From Branchiostoma floridae (lineage: Eukaryota > Chordata > Leptocardii > Amphioxiformes > Branchiostomatidae), in contig NC_049986.1 in assembly GCF_000003815.2 (NCBI RefSeq), forward strand, positions 23,672,039-23,736,038: a stretch of 64,000 bases of DNA, given 5' to 3'. The notes under the pieces were generated by a model. That model saw only the letters and a list, made by a program, of their open reading frames with translations. It was not told the origin of the DNA and did no database searches. Positions 58,001-63,779 of the stretch are shown here, one piece after another (the first letter of the stretch is position 1; each line of letters opens with the position of its first letter). The position numbers and the translations under genes were made by a program.

Positions 58001-58575
58001 AGACACCTGCCTTGTTTCACCTGTATTTCTCACCTGCACTGTTTCACCTGTATTTCTCACCTGCACTGTTTCACCTGTATTTCTCACCTGCCTTGTTTCA
58101 CCTGTATCTCTGACCTGCCTTGTTTCACCTGTATTTCTCACCTGACTTGTTTCACCTGTATTTCTCACCTGCCTTGTAACACCTGTATTTCTCACCTGCA
58201 CTGTTTCACCTGTATTTCTCACCTGCCTTTTTTCACCTGTATTTCTCACCTGCCTTTTTTCACCTGTATTTATCACCTGCCTTGTCTCACCCGTATCTCT
58301 CACCTGCCTTGTCTTACCTGTATTTCTCACCTGTCTTGTAACAACTGTATTTCTCACCTGCCTTGTCTCACCTGTATATTTCACCTGCCTAGTAACACCT
58401 GTATTTCTTACCTGTCATTCTCCACCTGTATATTTCTCACCTGCCTTGTCTCACCTGTACATCTCACCTGCAGGCTGGCAGCAGGTGGCAGGAAGTGTCC
58501 CGACATGTGAAGCTGTTTGCCAGCCACGCCTCAGTCATCCAGGAGGCAGCAGCAAGACTCAACGCCTACTTCTGA
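20848..58575 (+). CDS. TRPM2: TRPM2-like cation channel with C-terminal NUDT9-H domain
   Basis: Coding exons: 20848-20982, 21574-21723, 21997-22182, 23029-23223, 31994-32159, 32761-32932, 34206-34344, 35876-35969, 36148-36272, 36929-37057, 37602-37661, 38300-38458, 39744-39922, 40262-40508, 40786-40938, 41754-41888, 42605-42748, 43553-43633, about 44070-44244, 44838-45012, 46267-46462, 47223-47400, 48745-48932, 49787-49938, 51314-51539, 54270-54455, 54802-54888, 56175-56301, 56636-56755, 57639-57839, 58474-58575. All junctions are AG/GT and phases chain, except for one apparent frameshift in the 44 kb exon. About 1,586 residues, against about 1,500 in human TRPM2. Order: TRPM homology (SLOG) region, ankyrin-like helical repeats, S1-S6, TRP helix, coiled coil, NUDT9-H. 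TRPM2 is a tetrameric plasma-membrane cation channel gated by ADP-ribose and Ca2+. Key gating residues are altered here (see findings), so it is probably a divergent paralog. Start chosen: first in-frame ATG after the leader acceptor, acidic [10 protein letters not shown]. Confidence 0.93.
22250..22370. repeat. GGTCCAGGTC palindromic dispersed repeat
   Basis: 'ggggtgggtaccggtacagg' is followed by 'caggtctggacctgaacctg'. It matches 61343-61428 in intron 1 of RTK copy C. Likely one end of a MITE; the partner end was not found. Confidence 0.45.
23395..23480 (+). repeat. Copy of the 3' end of TRPM2-like exon 4
   Basis: About 66 bp ('gtgctgagggcggtggggat' through 'gatgcccagatgggtcagta') repeats the exon 4 end and its donor with one visible mismatch. 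Upstream similarity ('gaagaggaagaccagccca') is weaker. There is no acceptor directly before it. Confidence 0.85.
24070..24256. repeat. CCTGCAGG palindrome-rich satellite (left arm)
   Basis: About twelve 'ttcctgcaggaa' palindromic units, many in 27-bp periods with 'gcgttt' spacers. Open frames across it (QEFLQ-type peptides) are repeat artefacts. Confidence 0.9.
25797..25962 (+). repeat. tRNA-derived SINE ('cgacagcggtagcg' head)
   Basis: The upstream module 'gttcctaccgtccttgctaa', head 'ttgtggcgacagcggtagcg' and tail 'ctgttctactcgcccctctg' are present. Its inverse copy is at 41924-42085, where the B box is better kept. Confidence 0.75.
26043..26208. mobile_element. Foldback MITE with C/A homopolymer loop
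   Basis: The arm 'cgggctagacgagttcggc' (before the C-run near 26105) is mirrored by 'gccgaactcgtctagcccg' (about 26156-26174). The outer arms 'ggaatatacacctg' and 'ccggtgtatattcc' also pair. A partial duplicate of the loop flank ('gccaagcttcccagag') follows at 26283. Confidence 0.8.
26320..26420 (-). repeat. Dispersed repeat, inverse of 36405-36515
   Basis: Shares 'ggggtcattaaccccagcca' with the complement of the 36.4-kb copy, and the flanking 'tgtgtaaacacaggct'. Identity unknown. Confidence 0.6.
26610..26720. repeat. 'gcttaacggtgaattc' tandem repeats, cluster 1
   Basis: Three degenerate units of about 35 bp with core 'gcttaacggtaaattcag'. The same core recurs at 27790-27945. Confidence 0.75.
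27351..27493 (+). repeat. tRNA-derived SINE ('ggcttaagcc' head)
   Basis: Head 'acggcttaagcctttatggc', B box 'gggttcgaatcccgg' and tail 'ttactcgcccctctggttg'. Sister of 16151-16283. Confidence 0.8.
27790..27945. repeat. 'gcttaacggtgaattc' tandem repeats, cluster 2
   Basis: Four or five degenerate units with the same core as 26610-26720, about 1.1 kb away. The pair may be ends of one element. Confidence 0.65.
28000..31376. other. Intron 4 interior, no feature recognised
   Basis: AT-rich sequence with no exon fitting the flanking phase. A tRNA-like inverse head may lie at about 28030-28090 ('gattttaacctgggcccgcc'), too degenerate to call. Confidence 0.3.
32187..32658. mobile_element. piggyBac-like MITE with TTAA target duplication (472 bp)
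   Basis: TTAA at 32183-32186, then AGGGATATATTGTA; the other end reads TACATTATATCCCT followed by TTAA at 32659-32662. TTAA duplications are diagnostic of piggyBac-type transposition. It sits 27 bp downstream of the exon 5 donor. Confidence 0.75.
32980..33960 (+). repeat. Tandem copies of the 3' part of TRPM2-like exon 6 with its donor
   Basis: After the real exon 6 (32761-32932) a unit of about 155-170 bp repeats. Copies of 'cagtatacgtacaggggtgt' ... 'gagatcaaagaaag' + GTGGGTAC end near 33091, 33264, 33429 and 33602, with a fifth, split copy ending near 33930. Each unit keeps a GT after AAAG. Spacer DNA carries 'ggggttcgaatcctgccca'. Identity is high; the coding frame is kept in several copies. 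Confidence 0.9.
34683..34960 (+). repeat. tRNA-derived SINE
   Basis: Full copy of the family at 6295-6576: 'ccggtgcaatggccaagtgg', 'gtgagttctatccccggccg', body, and the tail 'gcaaactttaacttt'. Confidence 0.85.
35183..35711. mobile_element. piggyBac-like MITE with TTAA target duplication (529 bp)
   Basis: Ends AGGGGCATTCCACATGGGAG and the inverse CTGGAGTGGAATGCCCCT, flanked by TTAA at 35179-35182 and 35712-35715. No open frame of note. Confidence 0.8.
35876..40508 (+). CDS. TRPM2: TRPM2-like exons 8-14: cytosolic helical repeats before S1
   Basis: Residues 382-712. Family landmarks: [23 protein letters not shown] (usually LKLAVAWNRVDIARSEIF), [36 protein letters not shown] (usually DLLIWAIxxNRxELAxIIW), [33 protein letters not shown]. 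All phases chain (94, 125, 129, 60, 159, 179, 247 nt). TRPM channels use this helical region for subunit assembly. Confidence 0.92.
36405..36515 (+). repeat. Dispersed repeat (copy of 26320-26420 inverse)
   Basis: 'ggctggggttaatgaccccc' with flanking 'tagcctgtgtttacacaa'. Family unknown. Confidence 0.6.
36599..36657. repeat. Perfect 28-bp inverted repeat with 3-bp spacer
   Basis: Arms 36599-36626 and 36630-36657 are exact complements around TGA. It lies in intron 9. It could extrude as a cruciform or give a hairpin transcript; no family partner is seen in the window. Confidence 0.95.
37065..37550. repeat. (TG)n tracts around a degenerate copy of exon 10's 3' end
   Basis: Two long TG/CG-rich tracts flank 37261-37330, which repeats exon 10 ('gaccaaggggactttctcac', 'aggagcaggtacaggaga') with a stop (TAG in 'gtcttagagc') and no donor. 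Thr/His- or Cys/Val-rich frames across it are artefacts. Confidence 0.9.
38459..39012 (+). repeat. Tandem copies of TRPM2-like exon 12 3' end plus intron
   Basis: A unit of about 180 bp ('cagcttccagaagagaacta' + AGG, then 'caaagaaaaattgtcatcag') repeats with copies ending near 38640, 38825 and 39008. The second copy has a GTGGGTGAAC donor context, as in the real exon 12. Confidence 0.9.
39109..39440 (+). repeat. tRNA-derived SINE ('catggcgcagtggtagcg' head)
   Basis: The cloverleaf-like head 'catggcgcagtggtagcgtg' ... 'aagttcaaaccctgccgtgc' is followed by 'cttgggaaaggcactttcct' and a body ending 'gaagaagaag'. A different head family from the other SINEs here. Confidence 0.75.
40786..47400 (+). 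CDS. TRPM2: TRPM2-like exons 15-22: pre-S1, S1-S6, pore and TRP helix
   Basis: Residues 713-1124. S1 region from [14 protein letters not shown] and [18 protein letters not shown]2 [18 protein letters not shown]3 [20 protein letters not shown]4 [11 protein letters not shown] and [21 protein letters not shown]5 [19 protein letters not shown]; pore helix and filter [17 protein letters not shown]; turret [11 protein letters not shown] with Cys; S6 [21 protein letters not shown] helix [15 protein letters not shown]. Exon 19 needs a +1 correction in a 'ttctttcttcttccc' tract to join the S4 halves in frame; its acceptor (AG at 44068-44069) was chosen by phase, and AG at 44088-44089 is an alternative. 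Confidence 0.88.
41924..42085 (-). repeat. tRNA-derived SINE, minus strand
   Basis: Inverse of 25797-25962, with B box (as read on -) 'gggttcaatcccgggtggcg' and tail 'ttctgttctactctcccctc'. Confidence 0.8.
42385..42604 (+). repeat. Two upstream copies of the exon 17 acceptor region
   Basis: A unit of about 104 bp. Copies near 42395-42440 and 42493-42556 repeat the start of exon 17 ('gattttcctgttcctgctgt' 'ccctgtcc') before the real exon at 42605. The second keeps CCCCAG plus CTGTGTTACATG; both end in in-frame stop-like TATAA contexts. Confidence 0.85.
42776..43219. mobile_element. Composite palindromic MITE, copy 1
   Basis: A left module bounded by TGTCATACC and GGTATGACA is followed by a module with 'acaacacggtgtattccgca' / 'cagaatacaccgtgttgta' ends. 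The same pair in the same order is at 46652-47030. Confidence 0.75.
43303..43368 (+). repeat. Copy of the 3' part of TRPM2-like exon 17
   Basis: 'tggatgacgacatccatcgt' and 'gaaccatatacaggga' repeat the exon 17 end with several substitutions. Confidence 0.8.
44245..44720 (+). repeat. Minisatellite derived from the S4 exon
   Basis: About fifteen units of roughly 30 bp, 'gtgtacgtgttcgctcccaa' + 'cagtgtctgt'. The unit equals the exon 19 coding stretch 'ctgtacgtgttcgctccgaa' + 'cagtctct' with few changes. It begins right after the exon 19 donor. It stays open in several frames on both strands, which produces long artefactual ORFs. Confidence 0.95.
45154..45202 (+). repeat. Copy of the pore-exon 3' end with donor
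   Basis: 'gagaccctggctacatgtct' ... 'gactacttggaag' + GTGGGA repeats the exon 20 end ([15 protein letters not shown], same amino acids) about 190 bp downstream. Confidence 0.9.
45230..45545. mobile_element. MITE with 'aactggttgtgtaaaaga' ends
   Basis: 'cttttacacaaccagttttt' and 'tttcgatgtctttcggacat' near 45250-45305 are mirrored by 'aaaaactggttgtgtaaaag' near 45520 and 'gacagacatcgaaacatcag' near 45475. Confidence 0.7.
45743..46197 (+). repeat. Seven tandem copies of the GGTATAACC hairpin repeat plus tail module
   Basis: A 51-57-bp unit 'gctggtataaccgccgttcg' 'gcgtaacacaccagc' 'ttctgtatctgtatctatat'. Each unit holds CGCC-GTTC-GGCG and an outer GCTGGT/ACCAGC pair. The array ends with 'ggcgcggcagcagctggtta', as in 7019-7116. 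Confidence 0.9.
46652..47030. mobile_element. Composite palindromic MITE, copy 2
   Basis: Same two modules as 42776-43219 with about 10-15% difference by eye, for example 'attcgaatacctgattcgga' class sequence shared exactly. Confidence 0.75.
47401..48660 (+). repeat. Tandem array of exon 22 3' ends (eight further copies)
   Basis: Copies of 'ctacatctacatgctgggcc' ... 'tggaagtgcag' + 'attgtcactaag' begin near 47489, 47633, 47772, 47930, 48131, 48293, 48428 and 48570, separated by (GAGT)n-rich spacers. Several keep GT after AAG (for example 47843/47844 and 48003/48004); others have lost it or carry stops. Confidence 0.92.
47772..47843 (+). CDS. TRPM2: Candidate in-frame duplicated cassette exon
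   Basis: Preceded by CGCAG and followed by GTGGGG. 72 nt = 24 codons, starting and ending in phase 0, exactly as required between exons 22 and 23. It reads [20 protein letters not shown] then VVTK, which would repeat the TRP-helix-distal segment of exon 22. The polypyrimidine tract is weak ('gcctgcctccgccgcgcag'). Could be a splice-competent copy or a chance survivor. Confidence 0.3.
48745..49938 (+). CDS. TRPM2: TRPM2-like exons 23-24: post-TRP linker and coiled coil
   Basis: Residues 1125-1238. Exon 23 is acidic, ending [20 protein letters not shown]; exon 24 has the heptad-like [20 protein letters not shown] followed by [10 protein letters not shown], equivalent to the TRPM coiled coil that assembles tetramers. 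Confidence 0.88.
48933..49360 (+). repeat. Copies of exon 23 3' end
   Basis: Three degenerate copies ('cagcttcaactcaagtcact', 'aggaaacaggcagctcaaga', 'gatgacacaaactgaagtgt') with donor-like GTGAG after 'gtcacagactgaagt'. Confidence 0.85.
49939..50580 (+). repeat. Array of exon 24 3' ends with GTTGCCATGG motifs
   Basis: Five further copies of 'atgatgcaggagagcatgct' ... 'ctcctgacgaaag' + GTGGGT in a unit of about 125-140 bp. Intronic parts contain repeated GTCACCATGGTTAC, GTTGCCATGGAAAC and GTTGCTATGGAAAC. Confidence 0.93.
50670..51130 (+). pseudogene. Degenerate NHL-repeat (TRIM/TRIM71-like) gene fragment
   Basis: In intron 24, pieces in shifting frames read as NHL repeats: [19 protein letters not shown], then [20 protein letters not shown], then [18 protein letters not shown] in another frame with a stop, then [20 protein letters not shown] in a third. 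This ordered set (VTVDGEGN-IxVSDxxNxxVxVF, DGxFxFKFGxxGxGxGQL, SGNSCVxVFDxxGxF) is typical of amphioxus-rich NHL/TRIM families. Two or more frameshifts and lack of splice sites indicate a pseudogene insertion. Confidence 0.7.
51165..51245 (+). repeat. Possible degenerate copy of exon 25 start
   Basis: 'gtatgtctccaccatgcaga' and 'gcagccagacagtctctgta' + 'cttc' resemble exon 25 'gtgtctccaccacacagacc' and 'gcagcccgacagtctcccta' with a deletion between. Confidence 0.5.
51314..58575 (+). CDS. TRPM2: TRPM2-like exons 25-31: NUDT9-H domain
   Basis: Residues about 1238-1586. Landmarks shared with NUDT9/TRPM2: [20 protein letters not shown] then [83 protein letters not shown]. In vertebrates this domain binds ADP-ribose; in invertebrate TRPM2 it also hydrolyses it. 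The Nudix box at the exon 28/29 junction is degenerate (RAFCTK in place of REFGEE), so hydrolysis is not expected. TGA stop at 58573-58575. Confidence 0.95.
51621..53780. mobile_element. 2.16-kb element with 29-bp perfect TIRs
   Basis: Ends begin GGAGATACCTCTGTGAAAAT and are exact inverses over 29 bp (51621-51649 / 53752-53780). Subterminal 'ggacgcc/ggcgtcc'-type repeats (51650-52110, 52260-52310, 53515-53750) are strongly palindromic and GC-rich. No transposase is recognised; open frames of 100-198 codons on both strands over the repeat show no known domain. Superfamily not assigned. Confidence 0.85.
54889..55010 (+). repeat. Two further copies of exon 27 3' end
   Basis: 'agatggggccccaaccacag' ... 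'ctggccatctgcacaag' + GTAGGTGTAACCTGTTT repeats with 57-58-bp period. The first downstream copy keeps the whole donor; the second has GTGACT. Confidence 0.95.
55115..55345. mobile_element. Foldback MITE
   Basis: 'aaacttagcacaaaaagttt' + 'ggaatattaactttggctga' on the left pairs with 'tcagccaaagttgatacgtt' + 'gtattccaaactttttgtgc' on the right. Confidence 0.75.
55410..55450 (+). repeat. Retroelement 3' tail fragment
   Basis: 'gcaattagccctcgggcatg' + 'aatttgcaataaac', as at 6690-6780. Confidence 0.45.
55493..55938 (+). repeat. Tandem duplication of a 222-bp intronic unit
   Basis: Two adjacent copies ('cttactgtctctttgacaca' ... 'gaatttgcttggcttcaatg') with a few substitutions. No exon is involved. 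Confidence 0.95.
55968..56138. mobile_element. Tc1/mariner-like MITE (171 bp)
   Basis: Ends CAGTAGAAGCCACTTAATTG and, inverse, CAGTAGAAGCCAGTTAATTG, flanked by TA on both sides. It ends 36 bp before exon 28. Confidence 0.8.
56302..56370 (+). repeat. 20-bp repeat of the exon 28 donor
   Basis: GAGTGGGCCATACCTGGGGT occurs four times head to tail, including the exon end, then degenerates. It gives four identical donors at 20-bp steps. Only the first is productive: readthrough meets TGA after seven codons. Confidence 0.95.
56540..56630. repeat. (GATT)n microsatellite and decoy acceptor
   Basis: GATT runs precede exon 29. 'gtccaggctatgata' at 56586-56600 copies the acceptor and first codons of exon 29 ('tctaggctatgaca'). 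Confidence 0.8.
56862..56934 (+). repeat. Solo copy of the GGTATAACC hairpin repeat
   Basis: 'gccggtataacggcccttcg' + 'gcataacacaccagc' preceded by 'ctgtatctatctgtatcta'. Confidence 0.7.
58015..58472 (+). repeat. 26-bp minisatellite that runs into the last exon's acceptor
   Basis: About sixteen units of 'cacctgtatttctcacctgc' + 'cttgtt'. The final unit becomes 'catctcacctgcag', the acceptor of exon 31. Confidence 0.95.
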
Positions 58576-58775
58576 GGAGGGTCTTCCATGGTGCCTCTTA
58601 CATGTATCCATGCAAACAGCAAGGATTCTTACAGTTTACACAGTATGGAGTATTTCAAGATGCATACTTCTTAGTTTTTGTATCACACGACTTCTGACGA
58701 CACAAGGCAGAGTTTAATGGTTGGTTATTATGCCTGGGCTCTCCTTTGTATCGTACTGTTACAATTCAATAAAAA
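58576..58775 (+). terminator. 3' UTR and polyA signal of the TRPM2-like gene
   Basis: AATAAA at 58768-58773, 193 bases after the stop, followed by a T/G-rich stretch. Confidence 0.6.
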
Positions 58776-59109
58776 CAAGCCTTTGAAGACCTCGTACCTC
58801 CATTAGATACATTTTGTTGTATTTGAGCTCAAAGTTTGTAAATTTATTATGTTTCAATCCATACATGGATTAAAATAACTTAATTTCTTCTCCCTTTTAT
58901 CCTTCTTCTTCTCCATTTTCAGGCCAAATGAGCTGAAACTCTGCATGAGCTAGCGATAGCAAATACTCCCATGCTTTTTTCTTCACTTGAAAAAATTCTT
59001 TTATGTATGTCTTGGAAACTACTTATAATTAGTTTTTGTTCATTTGTGGACCAACTATGTATAGTTGAACGGTTTGGGCCCCTGTGCCCTACAACGTACT
59101 AATAGCTAT

Positions 59110-59480
59110 AGATGGCATCACGAAAAACCCCAAGTAAACTCTCACGTGGACATATCAGGGAACACTATCACACCCCTCCCTCACACACACACACACACCT
59201 ATGGCGCTCACACTGACATAGAAGGCGGCGTATTGGATTACCCCATACAAAGCATAATGCATACATAGCCAGTGACGTCACGAGAGCACGGTCTAGGGAT
59301 TCCCCTATCGACCACCCTGGCACTTAATGGTGCTGTTTTCGTCACGAAAGCTTCTCTGTAACCATGGAGACATCTATGTTGCCATGGAGAAGTCTGTGTT
59401 ACCATGAAGACATCTGTGTGTTACCACGGAGACGCTTGTCTTACCATGGAAACGTTTATGTTACCATTGATGCATCAGGG
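59110..59480 (+). promoter_or_regulatory. Upstream block of RTK copy C (paralog of 1380-1760)
   Basis: Shares 'gtattggattaccccataca', the TGACGTCA palindrome (59273-59280) and the 20-bp-phased GTTACCATGGAGAC-like array (59358, 59378, 59398, 59420, 59440, 59460) with the copy B block. It begins about 340 bp after the channel gene's polyA signal. Confidence 0.5.
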
Positions 59481-61197
59481 TACTTTCGCGTGGTGCATGG
59501 CTCATGCATGAAATGATCTAGTCTTGAAAAGAATTTGGAGTCATCCGTATGTGATGTAGTCGGGTTGGGAAATTACTGTGTGGCAAAGATGTGTATTCAC
59601 AAGAAGGTGTCACACTTGATTATGAAAGAAGATCTTTGTTATACATTTGGATCCATGCGATCCGGTTACATACTATTGTTGTAAGCACTAAGAACTATAT
59701 ATAGTGTGTCGGGAAAACCCTGCCTTTATGGGCACGGGGTCTCAGTTCGCCTCGGAGTGTCTCGCCTGTAAACGCGTTAGAGATATAGATCTGGACATCG
59801 CCTTGGACATCACACACAGCACTGTTTACCTCTGAAGGGAGAAATGTACCCCTGGTCAGATTAGTTGTTACAGCACCGCATGCAACTGTAAATCACAGAC
59901 CGTAAAGAAACGGAAGTACCTCAAGCCAGACTTCGCTACTTCCTGTTGGAGCCGCACGAGGAACAGGTGGGTAACATGGTTTTGGTCTATCTGTGTTCGC
60001 TGTAACAATGTTTCTTGTGTTATATTATGCGTTGTTTAAGGCCCTATTCTAGCTACATGGGGAGTTTTATCTTTCTTTTTTTTTTCGTGCAAAGCACATT
60101 GCTTTCTTGGTAAAAATGTAAGAATCTGTAAGACTTACATGTGGTATTGATGATAGCGTACACGGTTTTGGTTCAAGCAGTGAGGCGAAAGGGTTCTTGC
60201 GTTAAACTTCAGAATAGCTGAATGTATCCCAATATCCCTTGAGACACCGACGGCATACGCGGAAAACAAGCCCCTTACATTGTACTCTGGACATTAACAT
60301 TTGCTAAGTTGTAACGTTAAGTTTATGTGTACTGTTTATATTCTATTTATGAGTATTGTAGTCTCATTTGTCGTCTAGTGCCTTAGCGCAGAGTCATATA
60401 CTATATTGACAGACTGACAGTAAAAAAATATCTGGATATCCGAAAAAAATTTCATCAGGTTTGTAGAACATTAGATGTTGTAGTTTTCTTTTTGCACAAC
60501 CAGTAAGCAGGTGAGAGACATTACTGGTTGTGTAAAGGAAAATATCCATAGCCTGTGTAACTTTTCATTAATACACATGTACGCATGTATGTATGTATGT
60601 GACTGTGTATGACTGTAATTTTGTGAGTGTGAGTGTACCTTTGTGCGTGTGACCGTCTTTGTGTGATTGTGTGTGTGCGTGTTTATTTGGGAGTGTGTGT
60701 TGTTTTGCACATATGAATGTGGAGAGAGGACTTCACTGATTTTTTTTTCTAGAAGGTTAATCGTTAGGTTTTTACAACTCAAGTTTTCCCTATATAGAAG
60801 AAATATCTCGTCTTTGAAGAAATATATATATCATCTTAAATCACACATAAAAACCAATTGCAAACTACGCCGACGACTCAATATACTTCCCTTTTCTTCC
60901 CTATAGAAGGTACATTTGCATACCAAAGGAGTACTGGCTCAGGTAGGGTAACCCGATATGGGTTGCACACATACAGAGTAGGGCTGGCTTTTGTGTTCAG
61001 GTCGCTTCAAACAAACATTGTAACACTATCTCTCGGCCGGTGTACGTACAGGGGGTTCCCCTATAATGTACCTCCTGCACTTGTTTTTTACCCATTGCTT
61101 ACTGTATTATTATCATTTACAAGTATATTTTTGTGCAGATAAGCCAACCAACGAACGAACAAACGCCTGACCACTGCACATCTGACTACAGGTGAAG
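59481..61197 (+). other. Spacer and 5' UTR region of RTK copy C
   Basis: No coding exon before 61198. GAACAG|GTGGGT at 59961-59967 matches the inferred noncoding exon end of copy B. 60998-61080 ('gcttcaaacaaacattgtaa') matches 3467-3546 of copy B's leader intron. A small inverted repeat with 'ccagtaagcaggtgagagac' / 'attactggttgtgtaaag' lies near 60490. Confidence 0.4.
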
Positions 61198-63604
61198 ATG
61201 CCGCTCCTGTACTCTGTACGAGTTTCGGCTGTTCTGAAGATGTCCGTAAACTTCCGTGTCGTCGCGATTCTCCTGGTCTGTCTGGCACAAACGGGTGAGT
61301 ACTCATGAGCAGGAAACGGCGAAGATTCTCATAGTTTGTACTCGGGGTGGGTAACGGTACACAAAATTCAGTTCCGGTTCAGGTCCAAAGGATCAGGTCC
61401 AGGTCCGGACCTGAACCTGGACCTGATTCAGTATGACTTGACATACCAATGGTCCATTTCACTACAAAGAAATCTGTTTGGTGGAATATTAGACTTACAC
61501 TTGCGTTTTAAAATCCTACAACGCTACCTGCACCTGTCCGATTGACTGTAAAACTTGGTAGAAATTACTATAAATTCTACTTTATTTCACTCTAGTTATT
61601 TTCTTCCACATGCAAGCGCCAAAACGATAAACTTACTTACGATAAAATAATCTGTAAATGATCTAATCGGTCCAACATCTGGTTCGCCTAATTTTTCAGG
61701 TCCGGTTTTCTGGACCGGTCCAATAACACCGTGTAAATGCAAAGTTGTTGTTTTTTTTAATTCAAATGCCCTAATCTATATCTACCATGTCGTTAAGTAG
61801 TGCCTTGCCACGGTTTATATATCAATACAATATCATTACTGATATAACATTATACACCTTAGCATATTCCGGATGTACACATTATCTGACCGGAAAACGA
61901 GGCCAAATATGGAGCGTAACGGATGTGACGTCATACCATTGTGAGTGGGACATCAATGCTGATGCAGGCAGTATCATACAGGTAAACTCCTTCTTTTGCT
62001 GTTTTTGTTCGTTTTTGGATGACATGAACAGTAATATAACTGTTACTTTCTGGATTTCTGGCAAAGGCTTTTTAATACTGTATCAAAACATTGTGTCGAA
62101 ATGACATAATATTTCAACACTCGTTGGTAGCAACAAAATATGCAAAACAGATAAATCATACAGAGGAAGGTACAGATAGTTGAGCCAAGTTACTGTCGCC
62201 AAAACCTTATAAGATGATAACAACATTAAAGTAATGACAATATTACAGAATATTCATGGCACTTAACTCATCATCACAGTCCTTTTCGTCCTGACGAACG
62301 CTCTTATCTACTAGTAGCTATAACATTAACCCCATGCATGTCAACACCATTGTTTGTTTCAGATCAATTTCGACACCTCCGGATTCCGGCGAGGCTCAGA
62401 CAACTGCACCTCTGACGTTCTGACGTTTTATGACGGAGACTCTTCAGGCAGCAGAGTCACGGACACGTTCTGTGGAGACCAGATGGGTAAGTTTTACAGG
62501 CGTCGTTTTCGTCCTATTGTGGTGTTTTTCCACTACATTCATCCAATATGTTTAAAATTAGTGTCAAAAGAATATATGTGCCCAAGAAATATATATTTTT
62601 TTCCAAAGTACGTTTTTTTTTATTACACTTGGCTCTATTTATCGGATCCTGGCTACCATGCTTACAAGCAAGAAAGTACAACCAGCTGAAGTAAGTCTAA
62701 CCAAGGAGGCTAACGAACATGTGGGATGCCCCCTCCCCCCAAGCCAACTATGTAATAAACTAGTTCAAGGATTGAGCTGCGCATGCGCAGTGTTATGAAT
62801 TGCCGTTAATATATCAAAGTAGAAGGCCCCTGGAAATACAGCATTCAGCTTTGACAGATCACCCTCAATAAATCACGCCGCACATGCGTACTTCAAACCA
62901 TGAACTAGCTTATAAATAAAACTTCCAACAGCAATTTTTTCTCAAAATTCTACCCCAACAGCTGACGCAGGCCGTCTGCACCTGTCCACCGCCAGTACGG
63001 GGAGTCAGATGCACGTTGTGTACAGCCGTGGTGCCGGGGATCAGCAGGGAACTGACTTCAATATCACCTTTACCACGAGACGTTATGGTGAGTACAAGTT
63101 TTATACTACGCTTATAATGTGCACAAAACTTGTGTGAATAAATGAATACTTCATCGATATGATATAAACAAATGCAATATAATTGCAACAGTGAGCTATT
63201 AGCAGAGCTATTCATTGCCGGCGACGAACATTCAGAAAACCATGCCATTAGCTAAAAATAAATTCCAATTTTCCAGTCTTAGCTAGAATGATTTGTCTTT
63301 GCCCCTTTTCTTGTTTCTGCAGAAGAAGTACCATACTTCAATGAAGAAACTTTCCTCCCACAAACGGAGCCAGTTTTTAACCACACCACAGCCGAGGTAA
63401 CAGAACAGGAATGAAAAATCTGTGATGTTGGACAACTTTTGAACTTTTCTATAATAACCAGTTCTGACCTCATGACGCACCTTTATTTTGCTTTTTAGGA
63501 TTTCGTGAAACTTGACATTTGGTACGATTTTATCAACGGAAGAGGTAAACATGCAGATCAGTTGGATTATCCATACGGCTACACAACCTACAGCAAAGTA
63601 GGCA
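61198..63604 (+). CDS. RTK copy C, 5' part (signal peptide, CUB, linker); continues beyond window
   Basis: Exons 61198-61294, 61863-61981, 62363-62486, 62962-63087, 63323-63396, 63499-63604; all junctions AG/GT with the same phases as copy B. Residues: signal peptide with core FRVVAILLVCLAQTG; CUB with YSGCTHYLTG, YHCEWDI, FDTSGF, CTSDVLTFYDG, FCGDQ, MHVVYSRGAG; linker EEVPYFNEETFLPQTEPVFN and YGYTTYSK. By homology with copy B it should continue with Ig, EGF, Ig, EGF, TM and kinase, but that lies outside the window. The start ATG follows an acceptor at 61190-61191; a later in-frame ATG (KMSVNF) directly before the hydrophobic core is an alternative. Confidence 0.9.
61343..61428. repeat. GGTCCAGGTC palindromic dispersed repeat
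   Basis: 'caggtccggacctgaacctg' and flanks match 22250-22370. Confidence 0.5.
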
Positions 63605-63779
63605 GTAAGTACATTATACATAGATATTAATGATGTGTGTTACTTTGTTATTTTATAGACACCTCTTCTCGCTTCTTGGCTTCACTGCATTTTACTACTG
63701 TTACAGTATTCTTTTCATTTGTGAACGTCAATGTGTAGCGTTCAGTAACTTAGTAGCCATTCGAGCACATCTGTTTTTA

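Noticed and set aside
58015-58472. CRISPR-like array
   Set aside because: Contiguous short repeats without unique spacers, in a eukaryotic intron; it is a minisatellite.
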